A stretch of DNA of 45,159 nucleotides, from positions 1-45,159 of the forward strand of contig JBMNUT010000016.1 in assembly GCA_050946375.1 (NCBI GenBank), written 5' to 3'. Shown here in pieces: positions 33,239 through 41,693 of this stretch (position 1 is the first letter of the stretch; every line of letters starts with the position of its first letter). A model generated the notes under the pieces. The model searched no databases and was not told where the DNA came from. It saw only the letters and a list, made by a program, of their open reading frames with translations. Both the position numbers and the translations under genes were made by a program. This DNA comes from UBA1794 sp050946375 (GTDB lineage Bacteria; Bacteroidota; Bacteroidia; Bacteroidales; Bacteroidaceae).

Positions 33239-35629
33239 ATGAGGAAATGGGTTATTCTTTCAGTGCTATTCCTGCTGGTAGTGGCATGCCCGGCAATCGG
33301 TCAGGAAACTGCGGCAACGGGTTGGGAGCCCGATACGTTGGCGGGGGATTCCTCGCCGATTACTTTGGACGCCGTAGTCATCAAGCCCAAGCGGGAAAAG
33401 TATAGCCGGAAAAATAACCCTGCGGTTCGTTTTGCCCGTAAGGTGATCGAAGCCCGCGACCGCTATGATCCCCGTCGCCGCCATGCTTATTTCAGTTACG
33501 AACGCTACGAGCAGTTGTTTTTTGCGCTGAATGATTTTGAGCCTCGCAAGAAGGGCCGGAAAGGGAACAAGCCTGGGAAATTCGATTTTCTGGCAGAGTT
33601 TGTCGATACGTTGGAGACCGGTACGACCGTGCTCCCCGTGTTGGAAAAAGAGCGGGTGGAGTCAGTATATTATCGGAGGTCGCCGCGCGCGGAGCGGCGC
33701 GTGGTCGAAGGAAGCAGGTCGGCAGGCGTAGACGAGATTTTTTCGCGCGATGGAATACAGCAGTTCATCAGCGAATCGCTGGGCGAGGTCGATGTGTTTC
33801 AGAACGATATTCCGCTCTTGCTGCAGCGTTTCGTCAGTCCGCTCTCTACGATGGGTCCCCTGTTCTATAAATATTATCTGCTGGATACGCTTCGGGTCAA
33901 CGGTCGTAAATGTATCGATTTGGGCTTCGCGCCCTTCAATGCCGAGTCGCTCGGATTTGTCGGCCATCTTTATGTGGCCCTCGATTCTACGTATTTTGTG
34001 GAGAAGCTGGTCATGAACGTGCCTAAGGATATCAATTTGAATTTCGTTTCACACATGACCATCGAGCAAACCTTCGACCGTGCGCCTGACACGACCCGCA
34101 TATTAAAGAAAGACGACTTGCGCGCTCGGTTCAAAATCATAGAGAAATCGAAGGGATACGTCCTCCGGCGGTTGAATACATACGGGAAACAGGCTTTTCT
34201 CCCTCCCTCCGGAACGTACGCGGGCCTCTTCGATGAAGCGATGCCCAGCATCGTGGCCGACGGGGCGGACTGCCGCACGGACAGCTTTTGGATGGCCGTA
34301 CGGCCCGAAGGGGCCCGAGGAACGGAGCGAAGCCGTTCGGTGGAACAGCTGATGGGGCGGTTGCGCGCGGTACCTCTCTTCTATTATGCTGAGAAATTCA
34401 TCGGGACGCTTGTTTCGGGCTATGTGCCTACCCACAAGGACCCTCGGCGCAACTGGTTCGACCTGGGCCCGATGAACAGCACAATCAACGGCAATGCCAT
34501 CGAGGGGGCACGCTTTCGGCTGGGTGGAGGCACTACACCGGTTTTCAGCAGGCACTGGTTTCTGGAGGGTTATGCGGCATACGGCACGCGCGACGGGCGG
34601 CTGAAGTATGATGCCCTCGTGGAGTATTCGTTTGTCCCGCGCAATGAGTTCCGGCTGGAGTTCCCGATTCATTCCCTCCGCTTCGAATATATGTACGACC
34701 TCAACAAGCTGGGACAGAATTATCTCTACACGAGCAAGGACAACGTAATGCTGGCCATCAGGAGAAAGAAGGATACGCGCGCTACGTATCTGCGCAGGGC
34801 GGAGCTTACCTATACCCGCGAGCATGGGAACGGATTCTCGTACAGCGCGGTCTTGCGCCATCGGCGGGAGTATGCCACGGCTTATGCGCCCTTCGACCTC
34901 ATCGGGCAGGACGGGTGCACGTACCCTCAGAAGCATTACGACCAGGCGGAACTGGAACTGAATCTGCGCTATGCCCGAAATGAGAAGTTCTACCAGACGC
35001 GTACGCAGCGTATTCCCATCACTTACGATGCACTCGAGCTGAATCTGAGCCATACGATGGCGAAGAAGGGGCTGCTGGGCACTGATTTCGACTACCACCA
35101 TACGGAAGTCGGATTGCGCAAACGTTTCTGGTTTTCGGCGTTTGGCTATGCCGACTTACTCGTGAAGGCGGGAAAAGTGTGGAGCAAGGTGCCTTATCCG
35201 CTGCTGATTCTGCCCAATGCCAACCTTACTTATACGATTCAGCCCGAGGCTTATACGAATATGAATGCGCTTGAGTTCATCAACGATGAGTATCTCTCGT
35301 GGGATCTGACTTATTACCTGAACGGTTTCCTGCTGAACCGCGTCCCTTTGCTTCAGCGTTTGAAGTGGAAGGAAGTTTTCACCTTCCGGGGCTTATGGGG
35401 GCACCTTACGGACAAGAATAATCCCTTCCGCGAGGGTGACAGCGAGGGGTTATACACCTTCCCCGAAGGTTCGGGCACGTTGGGGCGCGCTCCGTACATG
35501 GAGATGGGGGTGGGCATCGATAACATTTTCAAGTTTCTCCGCATCGATTACGTCTGGCGTCTGAACGATCGGGACCGCACGGACGTTCCGTCGCGCGGCG
35601 TGCGCTGCACGATGAGCTTTTCTTTCTGA
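33239..35629 (+). CDS. DUF5686-family outer-membrane protein
   Basis: This 796-residue protein has a signal peptide (MRKWVILSVLFLLVVACPAIGQ) and a short LDAVVIKPKREKYSRKNNPAV region. It then has the conserved DUF5686 block RDRYDPRRRHAYFSYERYE and LFFALNDFEP. The C-terminal half consists of alternating aromatic beta-strands ending FLRIDYVWRLNDRD...MSFSF with a terminal Phe, the sign of a BAM-inserted barrel. The N-terminal carboxypeptidase-regulatory domain seen in many relatives is reduced or missing. The function is unknown. Lying just after the lipid operon, it could export or anchor the product, which is inference from position. Confidence 0.82.
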   Translation: MRKWVILSVLFLLVVACPAIGQETAATGWEPDTLAGDSSPITLDAVVIKPKREKYSRKNNPAVRFARKVIEARDRYDPRRRHAYFSYERYEQLFFALNDFEPRKKGRKGNKPGKFDFLAEFVDTLETGTTVLPVLEKERVESVYYRRSPRAERRVVEGSRSAGVDEIFSRDGIQQFISESLGEVDVFQNDIPLLLQRFVSPLSTMGPLFYKYYLLDTLRVNGRKCIDLGFAPFNAESLGFVGHLYVALDSTYFVEKLVMNVPKDINLNFVSHMTIEQTFDRAPDTTRILKKDDLRARFKIIEKSKGYVLRRLNTYGKQAFLPPSGTYAGLFDEAMPSIVADGADCRTDSFWMAVRPEGARGTERSRSVEQLMGRLRAVPLFYYAEKFIGTLVSGYVPTHKDPRRNWFDLGPMNSTINGNAIEGARFRLGGGTTPVFSRHWFLEGYAAYGTRDGRLKYDALVEYSFVPRNEFRLEFPIHSLRFEYMYDLNKLGQNYLYTSKDNVMLAIRRKKDTRATYLRRAELTYTREHGNGFSYSAVLRHRREYATAYAPFDLIGQDGCTYPQKHYDQAELELNLRYARNEKFYQTRTQRIPITYDALELNLSHTMAKKGLLGTDFDYHHTEVGLRKRFWFSAFGYADLLVKAGKVWSKVPYPLLILPNANLTYTIQPEAYTNMNALEFINDEYLSWDLTYYLNGFLLNRVPLLQRLKWKEVFTFRGLWGHLTDKNNPFREGDSEGLYTFPEGSGTLGRAPYMEMGVGIDNIFKFLRIDYVWRLNDRDRTDVPSRGVRCTMSFSF

Positions 35630-35671
35630 TACACATACAAAAACATTACGACGACGCGCGGGGCGACGGGC

Positions 35672-36286
35672 TTATGCGAGCTCATATCCCTGGGGAGTCT
35701 TGCGCAGCTGACCTTCGCGCACGAGTTGCGCCACGACGCGCGACAGCGACGGACGGGCTACGCCCAGCGTGGAGGCGGCCTGCTGGAGGTGGGTCAGTGT
35801 GCCGTGACGGGCGACGTAGCTGCAGACGCGTTCGGACAGGGTCTGCAGCGCCAGTTCGGCCAGCCGCTCGGCGAGAAACACGCCGTGGTCGGCTACGACG
35901 TTCATCAGCCGTCGGCTCATGGAGGGGACATCGTGCGTCAGGCGTTCCACCACGTCGCGCCCCAGGGGACGCAGCTGGCAGCCGTCGGCGGCGGAGACGA
36001 TGGTGAGGGGATAGAGGGCGCGGCTGCTGAAGAGGAACGGCGCGGCGAGCACGTCGGGCGCATGGAGGGTGGAGAGGGTGAGCTCGCGGCCTTCGGGGCT
36101 CACGATGCGGGCATAAGCGCTGCCGGAACACAGCAGGAGGAGGGAGCGGCAGGGTTGGCCTTGCAGGGCGATGGGTTGCCCTTTGGCGTAGACGTGGGCG
36201 CGGGCCTGGCCGCGGGTGGCGAGGCTCTCTAACAGTGGCGCGGGGCAGCCTTGGAGGAAGGGGTGGTTGTAGAGGTCGTATTCCAT
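35672..36286 (-). CDS. Crp/Fnr-family transcriptional regulator
   Basis: This 204-residue protein has an N-terminal cyclic-nucleotide-binding-like barrel (IALQGQPCRSLLLLCSGSA, REGRELTLSTLHAPDVLAAP-like arrangement) and a C-terminal winged helix (LQQAASTLGVARPSLSRVVAQLVREGQL). No Cys cluster is seen, so an Fnr-type iron-sulphur sensor is unlikely. It is divergent from the lipoprotein operon at 36.5 kb and is the obvious candidate regulator for it. The ATG at 36286 is followed by a full-length domain, supporting this start. A TACCTTTG on this strand at 36486-36493 could be its promoter but would give a leader of about 190 bases. Confidence 0.87.
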   Translation of the reverse strand: MEYDLYNHPFLQGCPAPLLESLATRGQARAHVYAKGQPIALQGQPCRSLLLLCSGSAYARIVSPEGRELTLSTLHAPDVLAAPFLFSSRALYPLTIVSAADGCQLRPLGRDVVERLTHDVPSMSRRLMNVVADHGVFLAERLAELALQTLSERVCSYVARHGTLTHLQQAASTLGVARPSLSRVVAQLVREGQLRKTPQGYELA

Positions 36287-36373
36287 GGCAATGGATGTGT
36301 GTTATATATAAAAATAAGTATGCCGTTCGTCGGGCGGAGCGATTTTCCGGTGGTGGCGTAACATTTGTGACGC

Positions 36374-36402
36374 TTTGTGCCGTTGTGCCGGTCGTATCTT
36401 TG
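36374..36402 (+). promoter_or_regulatory. Predicted promoter of the lipoprotein/fimbrial operon
   Basis: TTTG (36374-36377) and TATCTTTG (36395-36402) match -33 and -7, with 17 bases between them, slightly short. A second TTTG is at 36364. The start would be near 36,409, before the possible start codons at 36442, 36493 and 36508. Confidence 0.5.
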
Positions 36403-36492
36403 CCGCCGAAAAACGAAACAAACGACGGGACAGCAACGAACATGATGACGAACAACGGGTATTTTTCTTTCTCTCTCTCTGTGTGCAAAGGT

Positions 36493-38403
36493 ATGACTTT
36501 TTTCGGAATGCGGTGGCGCGGGGTGCGTTTTCTGCTGGGGTGGCTGCTGGCGGCGTGCATGCTGGCGGCGTGTGAGACCGACGAGGATTGGGATCTGGCG
36601 GACCGTGCGGAGGGCGTGGTGCGTGCGGAGCTGTGTTATGCGGAGTTCGACGCCGGTCGGGGCGCGGGGCGCAGCCTGAGGGTGGCGGACTACGACCGGG
36701 TGGAGTTTCTCGTGGCCGACGGGCAGGGCGCGGTGGTGGAGTATGCGAAGGCTTACTACGATGCCCCTACGGCTACGGTCCGCATCGAGGGGCTCCAGCC
36801 GGGCGACTACCGGCTGATGGTGGCGGCGGCTCGGGGCGACTGGGCGGCCGACTCGGTCGTGTTCGCACGGGTGCGGAGGGTCGACGAGCCGTGGCTGCGT
36901 TTCCCCGTCTCCTCCGGCGAGGGGGCGACTGCGGGGCGGGCCTTGGCGGCCGAATATTTTCATTCCGCCACCGACTTCCGCGTCTGGCTCGAGCCATCGG
37001 CTTCCGGCGGGCTGCGTGTGGCGTCTGACTTGCCGTCGGCCGTCGAGCAGCGGCGTATTGTGGGGCGCTGGGATGTGGCGCTGGACTATGCCCATTCTTC
37101 GGTGCGGGATGCGGTGGTCGGGGCTCGTGCCGAGCTGCGCGGCGGTGCGTTCTACACCTCCCTTACGGCTGCGGGCGTGCCCGGCGATGTGTGGCGTCCG
37201 GCTGCGGGCGTGCGGGTCGGGCTCTCGTCTTCGGGCGGTAGCTTCCTGCTGCTGCCTACGCTGGCAGATGATTCGCTGCGGGCTGCGGTGAGCCTGACGA
37301 CGCGCACTTATCTGGGCGACACGCTGCACCGGGCTTATGTTGCCACTGTGGCGCCTGTGGAAGCGGGGCGCATACACCGCACCGTCGTGCAGGCCCTGCA
37401 TCCCGAGGACGAGGTGGGCACGCTGTTCGTCACCGCTCCGGCCTATGCGGCTGCGGGGCACGGGCTCATCCTGCAGGACGACGAGCCGCACGCGGTCTAT
37501 ACCGACCCTCAGCAGCGTTCCTTCAACACGGCCCGGCCGCTGCAGGTGGGCGTCACCGACGAGGGGGAACTGAGTCTGCGTTTCTATTCGCCCAAGCCCT
37601 TGCGCGGGGTGCTCATCCGGGGCAAACTGCCGGCTACGGAGGGTGAGTATGTGGACATGGCCTATCTCGACTCGCTGCCTGCCTTTGCCGACTTCCGCCA
37701 GCAGCTGCCGGCCACGGTGCGCGAGGCGATGTACCGTACGGCCTCGGGTCGCATCGTCCGGCTTCCCCGGCTCAGTGCCGAGGAACTGCAGGGAGCCGAT
37801 TTCCAGATTAGCTCGGCCGACCCTTACTGGCAGCTGCTGCAGCGCATTGAGCACGGGTGGAACATCCGCTTCGAGCTCTACGGCGGCGACCCTACGCGCC
37901 CCGACGGTGGGCCCAGCGGCAACTGGATGGGCATACGGCCCGTGCATCTGCGCGAGGTGGTGGCTTTCTTCCTCAACTTTACGTTCATGATTGACATGCC
38001 CGAGCATGAGGCCATCCTCCGGGCCAACGAAGACCGCCTCTACGGCAACGGCGGTCCCGACGACAAAGTGACGGCCGAAACGGTATTGGCACAGATGCGG
38101 CAACCGCGCTCGCTGCGGGTGGGGCTGGTCTATACGGGCAACCTCGTCATGGGGCTGGGTGGCGGCGACGTCTTCGGTGCCTATCAGGGCGGATGGTTTG
38201 AGCACTACACCTCGACCTATGCCTGCGAAGTCATGTTTCACGAGCTGGGGCACGTCATGGGCTACAGCCACGACAGCTCGTTCACCTATGGCCCCTGGGC
38301 GCAGGAACTGATGAACATTTTCTACGTTCAGAATCTGTCGAAAATGCCGGTCGAGTCGGCCGGCTATCTGAATAGCGCTTCCAATCCGCACCGCTATATG
38401 TAA
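36493..38403 (+). CDS. Lipoprotein with C-terminal zincin metalloprotease motif, fimbrial locus
   Basis: This protein of about 636 residues has a lipoprotein signal ending LLAACMLAAC-ETDEDWD, whose acidic residues after the Cys fit a Bacteroidota surface-export signal. The N-terminal third is beta-rich and fimbrillin-like in style (VEFLVADGQGAVVEYAK, IEGLQPGDYRLMVAAAR). Near the C-terminus is HELGHVMGYSH (H583, E584, H587, H593), a complete HExxHxxGxxH zinc motif, followed by QELMNIFYV, which could supply a Met-turn. I do not recognise a named family. ATG 36442, 36493 and 36508 are all possible; 36493 gives the best lipoprotein signal after the promoter. It is 37 bases upstream of the first fimbrillin-like gene. 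Confidence 0.72.
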   Translation: MTFFGMRWRGVRFLLGWLLAACMLAACETDEDWDLADRAEGVVRAELCYAEFDAGRGAGRSLRVADYDRVEFLVADGQGAVVEYAKAYYDAPTATVRIEGLQPGDYRLMVAAARGDWAADSVVFARVRRVDEPWLRFPVSSGEGATAGRALAAEYFHSATDFRVWLEPSASGGLRVASDLPSAVEQRRIVGRWDVALDYAHSSVRDAVVGARAELRGGAFYTSLTAAGVPGDVWRPAAGVRVGLSSSGGSFLLLPTLADDSLRAAVSLTTRTYLGDTLHRAYVATVAPVEAGRIHRTVVQALHPEDEVGTLFVTAPAYAAAGHGLILQDDEPHAVYTDPQQRSFNTARPLQVGVTDEGELSLRFYSPKPLRGVLIRGKLPATEGEYVDMAYLDSLPAFADFRQQLPATVREAMYRTASGRIVRLPRLSAEELQGADFQISSADPYWQLLQRIEHGWNIRFELYGGDPTRPDGGPSGNWMGIRPVHLREVVAFFLNFTFMIDMPEHEAILRANEDRLYGNGGPDDKVTAETVLAQMRQPRSLRVGLVYTGNLVMGLGGGDVFGAYQGGWFEHYTSTYACEVMFHELGHVMGYSHDSSFTYGPWAQELMNIFYVQNLSKMPVESAGYLNSASNPHRYM

Positions 38404-38440
38404 GGATATGCACTAAAACCGTAAAAACAAACCGAACGAT

Positions 38441-40708
38441 ATGATGACAACCCTTCACACTTTCCTTCCGACGACGGTGAAAGCCCTGGGCAAGTGGTCC
38501 CTGCTTGCGGCGGCACTTGGGGCGATTTCCCTTGCCGCTTGCGACGAAAAGTCACCCGGCTTTTTGCCCGATGATGCGGCAGAATCAACGGTGCACCTGC
38601 GCATGTTGACCACCGGAGAGGGCGACGACGAGCTGTATGACGTCGTGGCCTGGCGCTTCGACGACAGCGGCTTGCTGCAGGAAGCGCTCCATCCGACCGG
38701 CGAAACGGCCGACGGGCAGCTGACTTTTGTGCCCCGTGAGCGCCGTGGCACGCTCTATTTTCTGGCCAACAGCAGTGGCTGGAAGGGAGCTGCGGAAGCT
38801 GTGGTGCCTGGCATCACGCGTGAGGAAGATTTGGATTCGCTCATGGCCCGTTCCGAGGAGATGACCGTCCGCGGTCTGCTGATGACGGGGCGTGCGGAGC
38901 TTGATGAGGCGACGTCCGATGTGCTGGCGGTGGAAATGCAGCGTGCTGTGGCCCGCATCGATCTTTATACGCCGGAGGAAAATGTGGAAGTGCGGCGCGT
39001 CTCCATCCGGGGGCTGTATGACCGGGGCCGGGTGTTTCCCCAGCCGGTGGGGACAGCGGCGGAGGGCGGTGCCGATAGTCTGCACTTCAGCCGTGACTAC
39101 GGAGCTGCGCCGCTGACCGTGAGTCGCGAAGTGCTGCTTTATGTGGCCGAACAGCGGAGCGCAGCGGGTGCCGTGGTGGAGATAGAAGCCCTGCTCAACG
39201 GGGCCCTTCACCGGCTCAGTGTGCGTCTGCCGCAGGAGTTGCGCCGCAATCAGATTTATACTGTGCAAGTGCGTGGCAACGGTGCTTCGCTGGCAGCCTC
39301 CGTGCTCTATGGCGGTTGGGAGAGCGGGGACGAATCCGGCTCTGCGCCCCGTCCTGCGGCGTGGGTGGATGTAGCGGCCTCGATGCTGGGCAAGGGGGTG
39401 CGTGTCAGTGCCCATTGCGACACGGTGTTTTTCCCTTACACCGGCGGCAGCTGGCAGCTTGCCTTGCATACGCGCCCTGGAGCAACGGTGGAGGTAGAGG
39501 GCAGGGTGGAAGGTGTGGCGGTCGATGCGGCAGCAGGGACGGAAGCCCGGCTGCAGGTGGACGGTCGGTTGCGCATGCCGGGCACTTCGGACGAGACGCT
39601 CTGGCTCAATGTGCGGGAAACCGGGCTATACACGGGGCGGGTGACGCTGATTTTCGACGGCAGCCCCATCAGGCTGGGCGGCATGCTGGAGCTGGATGAA
39701 AACGGAATCTGCGATTTGGGACGTTACGTCGATGGCGAGCTGGGCACGGTGGAGATTCCGCAGGGCAAAACCCTGACCGTGGAGACAGCGCCCGGCGAAG
39801 TCTGGATGCGTGCCGATGTGGCCGGTGTGCGCACCGACGGCATGCGTACCTACCGCATTCTGGGCGGATGGCGGCCCAACGACCCTACGGCCGACGGTCG
39901 TATTCAGGAAGGGCGGCTGGTGATTGCCGATGAGGCCGACGGCGGCAACCGGGAAGAATATGTGGTGCGGCGCCGCAACTGGGGATTGCCGGTGGTGAAG
40001 ATGGGTAATACGTGGTGGGCCAAGTATAATCTGCGGGGCGATGTCCGCCGTTTCGAAGACCAGATTACCGCGGCAACCGACCCGGCAGCGGAGCGGGATA
40101 TCTTGGACTTGCTGGAGCATGCGCCGGCAGATTCCTTGCTGATGATGATGGGCGACCAGTATCAGGGCGGCATCTTCCAAGGCATGCCTCTGCGCCACGA
40201 CGGCACGGCATTCTATCACGAAGGGATGCGGCCGAGCGGCCAGAACTTCGGACTGCTGGAGCCCACGCTGATGGCTCCCGACGGATACCAGATTCCGGCC
40301 TACGACGATTATGCCTGGCTCTCGGCCAACGACAACCAGAATCTGGGCGGCATCGGCTCACGCACTTACTCCAACCGCCATGGCGATCAGCTCCGCGTGA
40401 CAATCGTAGAGCGGGAGGTGCACTTCCTGGGCCATCGCTACGGAGTCGTGGCTTTTTATGCCTTCGACAGCGGCGACAGCCGATGGGTGCTTTTCGGGCT
40501 GGGCCATCAGTGGAACAATACGGCGGGAAACATTGCCCGCATGCAGCTGCTGCTGGCCACCCACGGCAATCCCGACCAGACATGGGTGATGGAGGGCTAC
40601 GAGGCAGCCGACCGCCCGGGGCAAAACTGGATTAAGTTCATGCCGCAGAATCATATCAAGACACGAACCATACGGTGTGTGAAGACACCCGTGGAATACA
40701 TTTACTAA
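38441..40708 (+). CDS. Type V fimbrillin-like lipoprotein with FISUMP-like C-terminal domain (paralogue 1)
   Basis: This 755-residue lipoprotein (lipobox GAISLAAC-DEK) has an N-terminal FimB/Mfa2-style region: GTLYFLANSSGWKG, VEMQRAVARIDLYTPEENVE, LRRNQIYTVQVRGN. A middle beta region leads to the shared block WRPNDPTADGR and VRRRNWGLPVVKMGNTWW. The C-terminal part (AKYNLRGD, APDGYQIPAYDDYAWLS, RCVKTPVEYIY) resembles the Fibrobacter-type major paralogous (FISUMP) domain. The same layout and the same VEYIY ending occur in the gene at 41694. Such proteins form the stalk or tip of fimbriae assembled outside the cell by strand exchange. The stalk-versus-tip role cannot be assigned. Confidence 0.75.
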   Translation: MMTTLHTFLPTTVKALGKWSLLAAALGAISLAACDEKSPGFLPDDAAESTVHLRMLTTGEGDDELYDVVAWRFDDSGLLQEALHPTGETADGQLTFVPRERRGTLYFLANSSGWKGAAEAVVPGITREEDLDSLMARSEEMTVRGLLMTGRAELDEATSDVLAVEMQRAVARIDLYTPEENVEVRRVSIRGLYDRGRVFPQPVGTAAEGGADSLHFSRDYGAAPLTVSREVLLYVAEQRSAAGAVVEIEALLNGALHRLSVRLPQELRRNQIYTVQVRGNGASLAASVLYGGWESGDESGSAPRPAAWVDVAASMLGKGVRVSAHCDTVFFPYTGGSWQLALHTRPGATVEVEGRVEGVAVDAAAGTEARLQVDGRLRMPGTSDETLWLNVRETGLYTGRVTLIFDGSPIRLGGMLELDENGICDLGRYVDGELGTVEIPQGKTLTVETAPGEVWMRADVAGVRTDGMRTYRILGGWRPNDPTADGRIQEGRLVIADEADGGNREEYVVRRRNWGLPVVKMGNTWWAKYNLRGDVRRFEDQITAATDPAAERDILDLLEHAPADSLLMMMGDQYQGGIFQGMPLRHDGTAFYHEGMRPSGQNFGLLEPTLMAPDGYQIPAYDDYAWLSANDNQNLGGIGSRTYSNRHGDQLRVTIVEREVHFLGHRYGVVAFYAFDSGDSRWVLFGLGHQWNNTAGNIARMQLLLATHGNPDQTWVMEGYEAADRPGQNWIKFMPQNHIKTRTIRCVKTPVEYIY

Positions 40709-40748
40709 CATTCACATTTTTATTAACCCTTTTAATTCAGAGTGAAAA

Positions 40749-41645
40749 ATGAAAAAGAATCTGGCAAATGTAAGCAAACTGTTTCTTACGGCAACGGCGG
40801 CAGCCATTGTGCTGACCGCATGTGATGCCGACGATCATCCCTCCCTCGGGCCGGGCAATGCCGACCGGGTAGTGCGGGCCCTTGTAGCAGGTTACGAAGG
40901 CTCGGGGCAAGCCCTGGAGGGTGAAAACAAGGTGGAGAATCTGCATGCCTTCGTGTTCGACGAGGGGCGCATGGTGGCTGCTTTCCGAGACGTACCTCCC
41001 TCCGAGGAAGGCCGGTATGAGATAAAAGCCAACGGCTACAAGGGCCGTATGTATGTGGTGGCCAACGCGGGGCAGCTGCTTGACTTTGCCTCGATGGCAG
41101 AACGGAACATTTCGGAAGAGGAATGGTTGAACCTGACGCTGGGCCTCGACGGCGACAGCGTAGCCCACTTCTTCACGGGCAGCGTGGAGCTGAACGCCGT
41201 GGGGCAGACGGTGGTCCCCGTAACGCTCAAGCGGGGCGTGGTTCGCTTCGACTTGCGCCTGCAGACCGACGGCGAGGCAGCCCTATCCAGCCTGGTACTG
41301 CGCCAACTGACCGACTCGGTGCGCCTCTTTCCCGAAGGGGGAATGCTCGCAGCCCGACCCGACGGAGCGGAGAGGGTGGTGGAAGTGAATTTTGCTGAGC
41401 CGCTCACGACCGACCGGGCAGCCGTGGCCTATGTCTACGAGCAAGCCGATGCCGACATCGAGGTGGAAGCCCGGATGACGCTCGACGGACGGCCGCTGAC
41501 CCTGAAGGGACGGCTCGAGGGCAATTTAGTGCGCAATTCAATCTACGCCATCACCGTGGGCAACACCGGGCTGGAGATAGGGCTGGTGCTCGACTTTGAA
41601 GACTGGGCCGACGGTGGCGAGACGGTGCTGAAGCCGGTGTGGTGA
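40749..41645 (+). CDS. FimB/Mfa2-family fimbrial anchor-like lipoprotein
   Basis: This 298-residue lipoprotein (MKKNLANVSKLFLTATAAAI...LTAC-DADD) consists only of the two beta domains of FimB/Mfa2-like proteins: KVENLHAFVFDEGRMVAAF, GRMYVVANAGQLLDFASM, VTLKRGVVRFDLRLQ, and the closing strands NSIYAITVGNTGLEIG and FEDWADGG. Its size fits the anchor or length-regulating subunit of type V pili. It lies between the two large paralogues, with gaps of 40 and 48 bases, consistent with one transcript. Confidence 0.8.
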   Translation: MKKNLANVSKLFLTATAAAIVLTACDADDHPSLGPGNADRVVRALVAGYEGSGQALEGENKVENLHAFVFDEGRMVAAFRDVPPSEEGRYEIKANGYKGRMYVVANAGQLLDFASMAERNISEEEWLNLTLGLDGDSVAHFFTGSVELNAVGQTVVPVTLKRGVVRFDLRLQTDGEAALSSLVLRQLTDSVRLFPEGGMLAARPDGAERVVEVNFAEPLTTDRAAVAYVYEQADADIEVEARMTLDGRPLTLKGRLEGNLVRNSIYAITVGNTGLEIGLVLDFEDWADGGETVLKPVW

Positions 41646-41693
41646 TATATATAATGTAAGGTAGAATCCCAAAAGAGAGAGGAGAGAAGCGAT

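Noticed and set aside
36229..38391. 720-residue open frame on the minus strand opposite the zincin lipoprotein
   Set aside because: It is a shadow frame caused by high GC at third positions, with no signal peptide or domain. The plus-strand protein has a lipobox and a zinc motif.
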